This document shows positions 31,029 through 41,288 of a stretch of DNA of 64,000 nt, in pieces (position 1 is the first letter of the stretch; each line of letters starts with the position of its first letter). The notes beneath the pieces are model-generated. The model saw only the letters and a program-made list of their open reading frames with translations, was not told the origin of the DNA and made no database searches. The DNA lies in contig CM007320.1 of assembly GCA_000333855.2 (NCBI GenBank), positions 2,833,684 to 2,897,683 on the forward strand, written 5' to 3'. This stretch comes from Endotrypanum monterogeii. Taxonomy: Eukaryota; Euglenozoa; Kinetoplastea; Trypanosomatida; Trypanosomatidae. The translations under genes were made by a program, and so were the position numbers.

Positions 31029-34000
31029 ATGGGGCGGGCACACCGACAATCGAATGGGCATGGGGTGAACGGAATCACAAGCGGCACTAGTGCAGCGGCT
31101 CTCGCGTCAGCGGAAGTGATGGATATGCATACCCGAAAAATGAAAATGGCCAATGGCACAAGGATCAACACGTTAAGTGAGACAAGCGATACAGAGATAG
31201 GTCTGACAAAGCGAACAAGTCTACTAGGGCGGTGTTGGAAACCCTTTGATAGCATCTTAATGGATATGTTCGGCACCATTGGGGATCGTTTTTTAATCCC
31301 GCATACTGTCGCTTCCGTGCCTAGCTTTGTCGATAAGGAACTCCTCCATCGACAGGGGGCTTTGAATCTTGTTGGCCACCTCCTTACCATTATCACTCTT
31401 ATGGCGTCTGCCGCGTACTTGCGCCGCCTCAATAATCTGATGAACGGTGCGTCTCCAGTGATGGGTGAGATTCTGTTTTGTGTCTCCCATCTGTCGCAAG
31501 TAACCCAGGAGCAGCTTGGCTGGGGTCTTTTCTCCAGCGGCTTTCTGTCGCCCAGCGCATTCGACTGGGCAACACTGGAGAGCAGCGGAAACGGCGGAGT
31601 GCCGATTTCTAACAGAGGCGGCGGCCATGCAGTCAGACGACAGACACCAAACATAAATGACGGCACTGCACCCGGAGGTAACACTGCATTCCTCGGGCTG
31701 GGAAAGAGCTCGGTTGGCGTAGGTGGCGATACCCAGGGGCCAATTTCGAGGTTTACGTACACGGGTGGGCACCTGGTGCGGTACTTCTTGGGGCGCAAGA
31801 CAAACGATATGATTCGCTACGAGTCGCTGCGGTCATACCTTTATTGCAGTTTTTACTCGCCATCGGCGTTTTTGGTGGAGCAGACAGTTTGGTTTGTGGT
31901 TTTGGCCGCGACTTTAGATTTGATCTCCCTGCAGCGACTAACGGTTGCCGCCTTCTTTGCGAACGTTCTTGGTTGGCTGCCAGTGTACTCGATCAAGTCA
32001 TTGGCGGGACTTGGGGTGGCTCTGGTCGTTGTGTTCATGTACTGGATTCCGTCGTATGAGGTGGATGAGGCTGTGATGTCCGCTGCACCTCTAAACTCCC
32101 CTCTTTACCGCGTGCTTTCTGGCTACTGTGCCTCCCTCTGCATCACCCTTTTGTTTGCTGAGACGCTGCTTCTAGAGGATGCCCGCCGCACGCTCGTCCA
32201 GAATGTGTTGACGCTTCCGCAGCGCCTGCTGCAGGTCGCCGGCCATCACCCGGTAGTCATCAGTTTCGTACATGGCTGCATACGACTGCGGTGTGAGTAT
32301 TTGTACTTTGTCAACTTTTACTTTTTCTTGGGGATGATGTGTTGGATCTCGCTCGTGTTGATGGAGACGACAGTCGGCATATCTATCTTTGGCACAGCAG
32401 CGCTCCTCTTTACGTTACCGATGTTGATCGGTAACGGGTGGATAGACACGCCGCTACGGGCGCTCAAGGACACAGTTGTTTATCTTAGCTTCTACGGTTT
32501 GACTGCCTATGCACTGGCCCACGTTGTGCCCTCGACCGGGTGGGCGTTCTTGTCGAATGCGGTGCAGTCTGTCGCAGTCCTTTTTCTTATGGCGGCCCGC
32601 TGTGAGTGTAAGCAGCCGGGCGGAAGTGTCTATCTGCTGCTCCTGGTGGCAATGATGAGTATTTACCTTTATGAGAAATCTACCTCGACGCGAAGAGCAA
32701 CACCTTCGTTGGGGTGGAGCGGCCAGGACTACGATTCGCCCGTCAAGTTGGGAAATTCGGTGAGAGCCTTATTTTATAGCGGTGAGGGGCTGGATATGAA
32801 GAGGCTCGGCTTCATCCACGTCGCTTACCTCAAGCTCAGCCAACTTTTCTCTAGAGGCTTCAGTGAGGAGGGGATCTTGTTAATCCACTTGAATGTGGTG
32901 GTCCTTGGGGCAATGCTGTTGTTCACCACCACCATACGCGCACTGTTTGTGGAGACTGTGCGCGTCACTAACCCTCCCAACTCAGCGTCGAGTCCAGCAG
33001 AAGCTACGGGCGTCTCTGCGACGGCATGGTCGGTTGCTGCCACTGCATTTCCAGTCTTTGCAAACAATAGGCTTTTTTCAGGTAAAGTTGCACCTACATC
33101 CAGTGTCGCTCAAGTCCCTCCGGGGCAGAACAGCAGACTCCGTAGTCTATCGAACAGCTCGCAAAGCGGTGCAACGACAGCTCCCCTACCTGGAAAAATT
33201 AAATTGGTGCCGCAAGCTGGGGGGACAAAGGCCTTGCCGGCTTCTACTCCAGGCATCATGAAGCGCCCATGGCAAGTTCAGCCACAGCCAGGTGTCATGG
33301 ATATCAACAGTTACACGAACAGTGACGGCAATCATGATGCAGCACAGCTAAGGACAACTGACGCAGAAACGATCTCTGCACTGTGTATCGTACAGGAAGA
33401 AAAGCCCACCGGTGATTTGAAGGAGTCCGATAAGCTAGTAAAGCATTTTGCACAAGAAAAAGAATCTCGGCAGACTGCGCCAACAACCCCGCTCACGCCA
33501 GGCGAGACGGCAGTCGAGAGCACAGCCGTTTTGGAAACACCTCCCAGGGAGTCAGATAGGTCGCCGATGCGGTGCCCGACGGATTCCCACCAACACACCT
33601 TGAAAGGTGGGGAAAAACAGAAAGAGTTGCGATCCTCCTTTTCGAGCGCGCCATCGGCCTCGACAGCGATGTCGGTTGTGATGGCGGATGAGGCAAGGCA
33701 AAGTGCGAAGAAGAGGTGCCCCTGTCTAACCAGTGACTCGGAGGACAACGGTACGGAGGTCTCTGTGCCTGTGCCTTGGGGGAAGTCCGGTGCCAACATC
33801 TGCGAAGAATCGCATACCTCATTGCCGGGGGAAAACGAGATGAACAAGGGAACCTTCTTGGCCTCAACCATGTCTCACAGCGTGACGAGCGTAACTACGC
33901 CAACCAATAGGCACCATGAAGAAGCGGCTTCAGTCATACACCACAGCGGTACCCCCTCAGACACGCGTAGTGCAAGCCCCCGGAGGCTGTCGGAGCATCA

Positions 34001-36338
34001 AAAGGAACACGCGGCAGAGCAGTCAGACGAGCAAGACCTTGTACAGGCGCGCACACCCCCAGACTCCGCGGCACTGTCTAACTGCCCCCTTGCAGGGGAA
34101 GACCTCAAGCAGCAGCACCAGTCACTTGCGTCGTCAAGAGATCAGAGAAATTTACGAGAGATCGCTGCCCCGAAACGGGCACCCGTGGCGCCCGTGCTGA
34201 AGCAACAGCGTTCCCAATCAGAGGAGCTGGAGAGGGTGGTGGATACCTTAGCGACAGCTTCTTTGGGCACTCCTTCGGCAACACCGATCGAAAAAGCAGA
34301 AGTGGGGCGAAGAAGAAGTTCGATACCGGACGCTACAGTGCCACTGGCTTCTGCCGCGAAGCCAATAAAGTCGAAGGCGCCATCGGGTCCAGGTGGCGCT
34401 GTGTTGTCTGCTGTACCGGCTGAGAAGAGCGTCACACCTTGGGAGACGAAAAGGGCTAACGGAAAAGCCAAGGCTGTCGCCGGTAAGAATGGGGCAAACT
34501 GCAAAGCCCCGGCGGTGGCAGCCTCTGCTGCTATAGAGTCGGTTTCTTCACCAGTCGTGTCTCCCCCAAAAGCTGTCATTCTTGCCGAAAGGCGAGCAGA
34601 TAAAAAGGCGACAGTACCCACTCTACCAGCAAAGGAGAGTGCGTTGAACACGGCGAAATCAGCTGCCGTTTCCGCCACGCCATCTGAGACAGCGATGTCA
34701 GAGGAATCGACGAAGACTTCCGCATCGCAGTTAGCGGCGAGTCTACCAACCGTCTTTTCACCGTCGTTACTGCGGTCCGCAAAGGTTGACGTCGATGAGG
34801 ACGACAGTGTAATGCCACAAAAGTCACTGAGCAGCGGTGAGGGGCGCCCCGGAGAGCCGTTACGGCGAGCCTGGCGCGAGGTGCAACGCGCAAATGCCGT
34901 TTCCAGCATATGCCCTGTTATGACACCAGGTGAGCCTGTCTTTCTTTCGGCGGGTGAACCCAAGAGTCAATCGAAGAGTAAGTCATCTGTTGTCGCCACT
35001 GTAGAGGAGGAGGAGGATTGCGATGCTGCGTATGACCTGGACCGTGTGCTTCAGTTTCTGCAACTGAAGAGGGACTGCGCCGCTGACGTGGACGACGTCG
35101 ATGGGGAACATCAGCGCAGAAGCAACTCGACTTTTTCTGGCGAGGGCTATAGTCACGATCCTACGTCCTTCGGTAACTCCGACATGCTGGTACCTGCGGA
35201 ATACTTGCCCCTCACAAAAACGCATGCGAGGAACCGCAGCACCTCCGCAGCGGCAGACCCTGACATCTCACTGACGGTGTTTAGCACAGCCCTGCAGCCC
35301 AGTGCCAGATCGAGTTCCCCCCACGGGTCATTCGCAGCAGCAAATCTCTCAAGCAGCGGGTCGCTGGTGGACATCACGCAGCGTGTTTCTCATCCATCCG
35401 CTTCTGCATCTGAGTGGATCGCAACGGGTGGGACTGGTATCGACGATAGCAATGCCGAGTTATCAGCCTCGTTCAACTGCATCAGCACTAATGCCAGCGG
35501 CACATTTGCTTCACCCGGCGCTGTGTCATCTTGCTTTCACGTTTTTTCTACTCACCCACACGCAGGAGGAGTTTCAAAGACCACCACAGGCTCCTTGTCC
35601 CCTCACCCACCGTCGACGTTCACCGGTATCTCTTCTCATGGCAGTACACAGATGCACCCTGGAACCGTTGAGGTCAGCGTAGAACACTCTGCTGCTACGA
35701 GGCAAAGGGACTTTAACGCGCCGAACACCCTCCTGTCGTATTACCAGAATTCCCAGGCGGCTGCGTCGCCACCGCCAGCGATGGAATCACTATTGTGTTC
35801 CTCTTCGCATGTGCCCTTCGGCATCTCAGCCGTAAATGTCAGCTCGCCGCCGATGCCATCGCTCTCGAGCTTCGGACAAGGCGATACTACCAATGGTATT
35901 GAGAGGAGCGCAGCGGTGTCGCGCCGCCATGTTCCGCCAAAGGTCTGGGTCTCGTCAGCTGAACAAGTGGAGAAACACCAGCAGCAGCCAGCTCAGGGCC
36001 CAGCTTCGGCTACCACAATGCAGCAGATGCAATCCTCTCCACCAGGTTTGCAGCAGACAATGATGATGATGATGCGAACCCCTGATGGACAGATGGCGTT
36101 TTACCCGATGCTCTACAAGCAACCTGTGTACATGGTAGACCCGAACGCGATGATGCAGCATGCACATCCCGTCCAAATGGCTCCACATCCGCAGCAACAG
36201 CAAATGATGTACGCTGTTTCTTCACAATCGAGTGGTTACGCCCGACCGATTGCCTACCAGATCCTACCCGACGGCACATGCGTACCGACGGCACTGCAGA
36301 TGTCACAGCAAATGATGAGTCAGTACCCGCAGCAGTGA
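31029..36338 (+). CDS. Large polytopic membrane protein with long disordered tail, unknown function
   Basis: A 1,769-residue protein. A polar N-terminus of about 105 residues is followed by roughly eleven hydrophobic helices up to about residue 640 (for example near 112-131, 281-301, 303-320, 324-340, 361-381, 427-450, 452-469, 482-500, 507-525, 535-550 and 617-640). A Gly/Asn-rich loop of about 110 residues lies between the first and second helix groups. The remaining ~1,130 residues are low-complexity (Ala, Ser, Thr, Pro, Lys, Glu), with a Met/Gln-rich end (about 1,670-1,769) containing a run of Met and QMSQQMMSQYPQQ. I recognise no family; transporter, channel or scaffold are all possible. 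The ATG at 31029 is the first after the acceptor at 30945. The open frame extends upstream to 30891, but without a proper start. Confidence 0.8.
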   Translation: MGRAHRQSNGHGVNGITSGTSAAALASAEVMDMHTRKMKMANGTRINTLSETSDTEIGLTKRTSLLGRCWKPFDSILMDMFGTIGDRFLIPHTVASVPSFVDKELLHRQGALNLVGHLLTIITLMASAAYLRRLNNLMNGASPVMGEILFCVSHLSQVTQEQLGWGLFSSGFLSPSAFDWATLESSGNGGVPISNRGGGHAVRRQTPNINDGTAPGGNTAFLGLGKSSVGVGGDTQGPISRFTYTGGHLVRYFLGRKTNDMIRYESLRSYLYCSFYSPSAFLVEQTVWFVVLAATLDLISLQRLTVAAFFANVLGWLPVYSIKSLAGLGVALVVVFMYWIPSYEVDEAVMSAAPLNSPLYRVLSGYCASLCITLLFAETLLLEDARRTLVQNVLTLPQRLLQVAGHHPVVISFVHGCIRLRCEYLYFVNFYFFLGMMCWISLVLMETTVGISIFGTAALLFTLPMLIGNGWIDTPLRALKDTVVYLSFYGLTAYALAHVVPSTGWAFLSNAVQSVAVLFLMAARCECKQPGGSVYLLLLVAMMSIYLYEKSTSTRRATPSLGWSGQDYDSPVKLGNSVRALFYSGEGLDMKRLGFIHVAYLKLSQLFSRGFSEEGILLIHLNVVVLGAMLLFTTTIRALFVETVRVTNPPNSASSPAEATGVSATAWSVAATAFPVFANNRLFSGKVAPTSSVAQVPPGQNSRLRSLSNSSQSGATTAPLPGKIKLVPQAGGTKALPASTPGIMKRPWQVQPQPGVMDINSYTNSDGNHDAAQLRTTDAETISALCIVQEEKPTGDLKESDKLVKHFAQEKESRQTAPTTPLTPGETAVESTAVLETPPRESDRSPMRCPTDSHQHTLKGGEKQKELRSSFSSAPSASTAMSVVMADEARQSAKKRCPCLTSDSEDNGTEVSVPVPWGKSGANICEESHTSLPGENEMNKGTFLASTMSHSVTSVTTPTNRHHEEAASVIHHSGTPSDTRSASPRRLSEHQKEHAAEQSDEQDLVQARTPPDSAALSNCPLAGEDLKQQHQSLASSRDQRNLREIAAPKRAPVAPVLKQQRSQSEELERVVDTLATASLGTPSATPIEKAEVGRRRSSIPDATVPLASAAKPIKSKAPSGPGGAVLSAVPAEKSVTPWETKRANGKAKAVAGKNGANCKAPAVAASAAIESVSSPVVSPPKAVILAERRADKKATVPTLPAKESALNTAKSAAVSATPSETAMSEESTKTSASQLAASLPTVFSPSLLRSAKVDVDEDDSVMPQKSLSSGEGRPGEPLRRAWREVQRANAVSSICPVMTPGEPVFLSAGEPKSQSKSKSSVVATVEEEEDCDAAYDLDRVLQFLQLKRDCAADVDDVDGEHQRRSNSTFSGEGYSHDPTSFGNSDMLVPAEYLPLTKTHARNRSTSAAADPDISLTVFSTALQPSARSSSPHGSFAAANLSSSGSLVDITQRVSHPSASASEWIATGGTGIDDSNAELSASFNCISTNASGTFASPGAVSSCFHVFSTHPHAGGVSKTTTGSLSPHPPSTFTGISSHGSTQMHPGTVEVSVEHSAATRQRDFNAPNTLLSYYQNSQAAASPPPAMESLLCSSSHVPFGISAVNVSSPPMPSLSSFGQGDTTNGIERSAAVSRRHVPPKVWVSSAEQVEKHQQQPAQGPASATTMQQMQSSPPGLQQTMMMMMRTPDGQMAFYPMLYKQPVYMVDPNAMMQHAHPVQMAPHPQQQQMMYAVSSQSSGYARPIAYQILPDGTCVPTALQMSQQMMSQYPQQ

Positions 36339-36864
36339 TATGTCCAGCAGGTGGTTTTCAGAACACGGGCTCGCTGTTGGTGCGCGGAGACTCACGGTGA
36401 CCTTGCCGAAGACTTGGTGCAACTACGATGATTCAAAAAACATTCTGTATGAGTGGTGATGGTGGTGTCATCAAGTATTTTTGATTAACCTTAAACACAA
36501 ATGTGTGTATATGTAGCTACCAGGTTCCTCTGCTCTACGCCGTAAGCGACTCATCTACATTTGTTATTGTTCTCTCATTTGATTTGAATTTTTCAATTAT
36601 TATTATTATTTTTTCCCCTCTCTTCTTCTCTCCTCTCCTGTTCCTCTTCCTCTCCCCCTCCTCCTCTCTCCCCCTGCTTTCTGTGTCCATGATTCACGTT
36701 CGCCTACGGAAACCGTGAACACGACACAGGATAACCACCGTAGGGTTATCCCCACCCTCCACCCCCTCTCATTCGATCACTTCTCAAGAAGCTTATAGTT
36801 GCTGCCGGCCCTAGGCTTCCAACCATTTCAGTGAATAACAGTACGCTCGCAGCATCACAAGAAA
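36339..36864. other. Intergenic region with strong pyrimidine tract
   Basis: A CT-only block covers most of 36608-36683. The first AG after it is at 36728-36729. No other gene lies close downstream except the small ORF at 36865, which makes this tract the main support for that gene. Confidence 0.55.
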
Positions 36865-37125
36865 ATGCTGCGCTGGTACTCTACTCGCTGTCTTGTGGCA
36901 GCCTTAGGGGTCGTTTTGGATGTATGTACACAGCACACCTTAAAGGCGCTGGGTCTCAAAGTGCTGGAAGGCAGTGAAGAAGTAGAGAGTTTCGAAAAGA
37001 AAGTCAGAGCAACTCTATGGGCTTTTTTTTTTGATCTTTTTTTTTCTTGTTTTGTGTTGTTTTCTTTCCTGTGGATCTCTCACGTATCTCTCATCGCTGC
37101 AAGTTCCGTTTTAATTGGCGAATAG
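36865..37125 (+). CDS. Small membrane protein candidate (86 residues)
   Basis: An 86-residue frame starting at an ATG in an A-rich context (AAGAAAATG), 136 bases after the first AG behind one of the strongest pyrimidine tracts in the window (36608-36683). The N-terminus (MLRWYSTRCLVAALGVVLDV) is Arg-containing, free of acidic residues for 18 positions and amphipathic, so it could be a mitochondrial presequence. A charged middle (GSEEVESFEKKVRATLW) and a C-terminal hydrophobic span (FFFDLFFSCFVLFSFLWI) follow. This resembles the many small single-pass inner-membrane proteins of trypanosomatid mitochondria. Part of the hydrophobic span is encoded by T runs, which weakens the case because T runs also occur in noncoding DNA here. 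No family recognised. Confidence 0.45.
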   Translation: MLRWYSTRCLVAALGVVLDVCTQHTLKALGLKVLEGSEEVESFEKKVRATLWAFFFDLFFSCFVLFSFLWISHVSLIAASSVLIGE

Positions 37126-37696
37126 CTTAACGAACACCTGCATGTAGTCTCAAGAAAAGGTGAACAGTATACAGGAGATCGTCACAGAACACAATGGTGT
37201 ATTCTTTGTGACGTAATTTTTTTCAGTATGTCACCGTTGCTGTTTCCACTCCCCTCACTCACCTCCGACCCTGGCGCGCGCACACACACACAGACCCACC
37301 GCCTCAGAAGCTCCAAAAGCAGACGCACGTTACCGATGTTTCTCAGTACAACATGTCACGCCATTGCAAGTGAAACTACAAGAAAGTAGTGAGTGTAATG
37401 TCTGTGTGGGTGTGTTTGTACCACCTGACATGGGCCCTTTTCTCCATTGACGACTTTCTCGTTAACAACCCCTATTTAAAGAAATGCATCTAGATTAAAC
37501 TCCCATCATGTGGAGAGAATGTGGCTGTTCCCTGACGCATCTAATCAGACAGCACCCCAGTGTATCCGCTATTACTTCCCTCTTTTTCTGGGCCCATTTC
37601 TTTTCATCTCTATGACTTCAGAGTCGTCGAGAGAAATGATAGAACGGAATACATTCAGCTGTTGAAGCGGTCAAACGCAGGTTTTTTTTTCGCTTC

Positions 37697-37740
37697 TATA
37701 CATATGAATATATATATATATATATATATAATGTGTATAT
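37697..37740. repeat. (TA)n microsatellite
   Basis: TA units with CATATGAA and AATGTG interruptions. Intergenic. Confidence 0.85.
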
Positions 37741-38062
37741 AGAAGCAAAACACACGAAATTCTAGAAAAAAAAACTTATGCTGTTTCCCACTCCTTCTTC
37801 TCTTTCTCATTTAACAACACAGACACGAAAAAAAAAAAGGTGATCTCGAAAGAAAATTTAGGACTTCCATTTTTTCTGTTGGACATAACAGTTAGCACAG
37901 GCGTGCTCTCTCTATATATAGAAGTCAGATTTATCTTTTCTCCACCACTTCATCATCTTACTGCGATTACTACTGCTCATTCTCAGGGATCATGCATGTC
38001 TGCGTATTTGCGCGCCGGGTTATCTCCGTTCATCTTCATTACTCTCTTTGTTTTCTTTTCGT

Positions 38063-38088
38063 TGTGTGTGTGTGTGTGTGTGTGTGTC
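38063..38088. repeat. (GT)n microsatellite
   Basis: Thirteen tandem GT/TG units. Intergenic. Confidence 0.85.
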
Positions 38089-38348
38089 CTTATCCGTGCG
38101 GACAGCAATTGTATTTCATCATCACACATAGCAGCACTTCGTGTAGGAGAGGTTTGACAAACCTTTCGTTCTTCCCCTTCTCACCACATATACCCCCCTA
38201 CCCTTCAAAGTAGCATATTCAGAGGTAAAGGGGGGGCCTCTTCCAATCACGCAGGTCGCTCGCTTCCTGTGCAGAACATCATCATCTTCCACTCCCATCC
38301 TCCTCTCCTTCTCCTTCCTCGAAGTTTCTATCCATCTTATCCAGGAGA

Positions 38349-41288
38349 ATGAATATTCAAATATCCGGTAATTTGAGCAAGCCCACCGTCGTCTTTATCG
38401 CTGGATGGCCGGACACTTGTGATGTCTTCCGCGAGAACGTGATGGCCGCCTTGGCGCCAAATTACCGCATTGTGGGGATAAATTTACCAGGATTCGATGC
38501 CGAGCATCCGTTTATAGAGGAGCTCTGTAGCCAAGGTGGTGCCGCAGGGCAGAAATCTACATTGTGCCAAAAACTGTGGCGCATTGCAGCCCTGCGATGG
38601 ACGAGGTTCACAAAGCATCAGTGGGTACGCATAGGCTCTCTTGTGCCCTTCCGACTGGGACCCTCCAAGAGCGCTGAACGACAGTCGACTAGCGGCTGCA
38701 ATGAAGCTTGCTGCCGGAACTCACTGCTCCACTCACTAGGCCTTTACCCTTGCTGCAACGTACTGGAACCCTTCCGAACCTCCTGGAAGGGTCACAGCTT
38801 CCAAGACCTGGTGACGTTGCTCGAAATCGCGGTGGACACCGCTATGGAAACGTGCAACTACTGTTCACCTGCTGCCACACCCACCTCCCCCAAGACACAG
38901 AACCTCGTCAACAACGGGAACAGGAAGAGCGACAGTAGCGAACGTCAACTTCCTCATGAAACTACCAATACATTTACAGCGCACCAGCTGCCACCAAAGT
39001 ACACCCAACCGGTGCTTATAGCCCACGACTGGGGATGCCTCTTAGCGTACGAGCTTATCCTCGCTAGACCTGGACTCTTCTCACGCATGGTCACCCTAGA
39101 TGTGGGTGCCTACCTCTACGACAGGGACGCTGCTCATATTGAGCGGATGTGCGATTTGATTTCAGGACAGGACGAGGTCAGCTTTCAAAATCCGGCCTCC
39201 TCCATTTGCGTTGCCTCCTCGGCTCCTGGTACATCTGACACTATGAGGAGCAATGGTGCATCCCCAAACTGTCGGCAGGGGACCCACTCCTTGGCGCAGA
39301 CCGCAGACCGCTGCAAACCAACGCTAGCGCAAGAAGGACTAGGGGACTCACTGGTTGGTGCTGCGCAGTCAAATCTGTCGACCATACCGCGGCGGCGCGC
39401 GGGATTGCCGAGTTGCGTGAAGAAGCGCTCTCTCGCCACCCAGTACGCTACCCGCCAGCGCAGTGGCTCTGTTCCACAGCAGCCCTCTGATACACGCAAA
39501 AAGTTTTTCATTGTCGCCTATCAGTTTTTTCTGATTTGTTGCGCGTTTCTACTGCCTCATCGACTGGCGCGGTGGCTTCTGGGCTGGGTTGTGTACCTTT
39601 CACGGAGGCCCTTGTACACATACGATCCGCAAATAGTGGTCACACCCACGATGGAGTTTTACAATCAAAGCCTCAACTCCCAGTTTTTTGCGCAGCACCC
39701 CTTTGCCATAGAAAATCGAAGTGCCATACATGTGCACATGTCACCGCAGACGCGAGAGACGAAATTCACTCCATCTTCTCTGCTTCCAGCACGAGCCGCA
39801 CCCTGCACATTTGACAACGTCGTGAATGAGCGGTCTTCGCATTCGGCAACTTCTGGCTGGAAAATCATGCTCGTACCATTTGTGGACAAGATGACTGCCT
39901 CAGCGCCTCTAACCCCCCAAATGACCATCGGCCAGTCGCCTGTGGGAGGAACGAGTCATCTGATGACATCCACGCCCTGGGAGTCATATGAGGGAAAATA
40001 CGCCCCACTTCGCAAGTCTACACACTCTGGGCGCACACGGCGGTACTCTCTCTTCGGCGACTGGGCAACAGATACCTCCACTAGCGCTCATGATGGCAGC
40101 CACCAAACCGAGGGCTACCACAGTGCGACGAAACACTATACTAGACAAGAAGGGAGCTTCTCCGATGGTGCGAATGTCATTTTTTCGTCGTACGCAAAGG
40201 GTGCTCATTTAAGAGTTGCCGCGTGGGAATCGCTTGCGATGGAAACCTGCGGCAACACGGGTCAAAGTCACAGCCGTATTGACAGCAGCGGCAAATTTGA
40301 CCCGTACGTATCCCTCAACGGCATCGCTTCGCCGGTGTGGGTTCCTGAAGATCCGCTGACTCTTACAGGTGCGAAAAGCTTTATGGGCACTAACCGGCCT
40401 TCTAGGGTGGATTTCGAGGATGACGTTTCTTTGTTGTTGTCATCATCAGACAACGCCTTTTCACGAAGAGGCCGTCAATCAGACTTCTTCAGTGCTGCTT
40501 CTACCGCAGGTGCTGGGCAAATGCACGTGGCAAAGCGGCGGATTTTTTACCAAGCTATCTTGTTTCCTCCATTAAAGGAAGATGCCTCTCGACTTGTGGG
40601 GACGTCGCTCAGCAGTGACAGCAATCTAAGCGCTTCCGGGGACCTCTCTTCTCTTCAGTCCTCGTCCGATGGAGGATACCCTCGCGAGTCGAAACGCGTG
40701 CTTTCACTGCACGCAGGTGTGCCAGTGTGTCCTTCACCGTGGCAAGCATGGATATACTTTCGATACTGGTTGGGAACCTTTTTACTGTGCGTCGGGGCTC
40801 TTGTTTCATGGCTTCTCGGTGAAAAACAGTCTGCACAGACGTCGTCGGTACCAGACGTCAAGACAAGAGCTTCCACGGGCAATAGGACTTCAAGCAGGAC
40901 ATCGTCAAATGTCATGACCACTGCGATACGGACGATATACCGCAGACTGCCTGCTACGCCTTTACCCGCAGCGGATGTGTCTACACTGCCAGGAAACGGC
41001 GACATCATACTCCATTGCAAGAGTTACGCGCCACTCGTTACGCAACGTTATTTTGTTCCGCTGCCCATACCAACCTTGTTCATCTATGGCGGCGACAAAT
41101 CCTTTATGTTTCACGCTGAACACTGGTGCTCGTACCTACGTCACTATCAACGACCTCGGGACGGAATCTCCGACGTGGTTGAGGTCCAGGGTGGTAAACA
41201 CTGGTTTTTCGCAGAAAAAAAATATCAAAAAAAAGTAGCCGATCGTATCTCAGAGTTTCTTGTCGCAGAGACTCACACTCGGCACTGA
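38349..41288 (+). CDS. Large alpha/beta hydrolase with epoxide-hydrolase-type nucleophile
   Basis: A 979-residue protein in which an alpha/beta hydrolase core is split by long insertions. The N-terminus shows strand 3 and the oxyanion motif VVFIAGWPDT (about 14-23), equivalent to HGWP. The nucleophile elbow is AHDWGC with Asp227, as in epoxide hydrolases and haloalkane dehalogenases, rather than the GxSxG serine of esterases. Candidates for the rest of the triad are Asp916 (FIYGGDKSF) and His951 (GGKHWFF). Between residues 60 and 200, and again between about 280 and 880, lie Ser/Thr-rich low-complexity insertions. Two hydrophobic spans (about 380-415 and 796-818) could be membrane helices. 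Normal members are ~300-350 residues. The reaction is a hydrolysis at a carbon-oxygen or carbon-halogen centre by family analogy; the substrate is unknown. Confidence 0.77.
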   Translation: MNIQISGNLSKPTVVFIAGWPDTCDVFRENVMAALAPNYRIVGINLPGFDAEHPFIEELCSQGGAAGQKSTLCQKLWRIAALRWTRFTKHQWVRIGSLVPFRLGPSKSAERQSTSGCNEACCRNSLLHSLGLYPCCNVLEPFRTSWKGHSFQDLVTLLEIAVDTAMETCNYCSPAATPTSPKTQNLVNNGNRKSDSSERQLPHETTNTFTAHQLPPKYTQPVLIAHDWGCLLAYELILARPGLFSRMVTLDVGAYLYDRDAAHIERMCDLISGQDEVSFQNPASSICVASSAPGTSDTMRSNGASPNCRQGTHSLAQTADRCKPTLAQEGLGDSLVGAAQSNLSTIPRRRAGLPSCVKKRSLATQYATRQRSGSVPQQPSDTRKKFFIVAYQFFLICCAFLLPHRLARWLLGWVVYLSRRPLYTYDPQIVVTPTMEFYNQSLNSQFFAQHPFAIENRSAIHVHMSPQTRETKFTPSSLLPARAAPCTFDNVVNERSSHSATSGWKIMLVPFVDKMTASAPLTPQMTIGQSPVGGTSHLMTSTPWESYEGKYAPLRKSTHSGRTRRYSLFGDWATDTSTSAHDGSHQTEGYHSATKHYTRQEGSFSDGANVIFSSYAKGAHLRVAAWESLAMETCGNTGQSHSRIDSSGKFDPYVSLNGIASPVWVPEDPLTLTGAKSFMGTNRPSRVDFEDDVSLLLSSSDNAFSRRGRQSDFFSAASTAGAGQMHVAKRRIFYQAILFPPLKEDASRLVGTSLSSDSNLSASGDLSSLQSSSDGGYPRESKRVLSLHAGVPVCPSPWQAWIYFRYWLGTFLLCVGALVSWLLGEKQSAQTSSVPDVKTRASTGNRTSSRTSSNVMTTAIRTIYRRLPATPLPAADVSTLPGNGDIILHCKSYAPLVTQRYFVPLPIPTLFIYGGDKSFMFHAEHWCSYLRHYQRPRDGISDVVEVQGGKHWFFAEKKYQKKVADRISEFLVAETHTRH

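Larger units (their letters stand above)
37126..38348. other. Intergenic region with microsatellites
   Basis: TA repeat at 37697-37740 and GT repeat at 38063-38088. A CT-rich leader region at about 38285-38342 has AGs at 38323-38324 and 38343-38344, immediately before the hydrolase ATG at 38349. No gene seen. Confidence 0.55.

Noticed and set aside
34142..34963. 273-codon open frame on the minus strand
   Set aside because: Antisense to the low-complexity tail of the large membrane protein; a by-product of Ala/Ser/Lys-rich codons.
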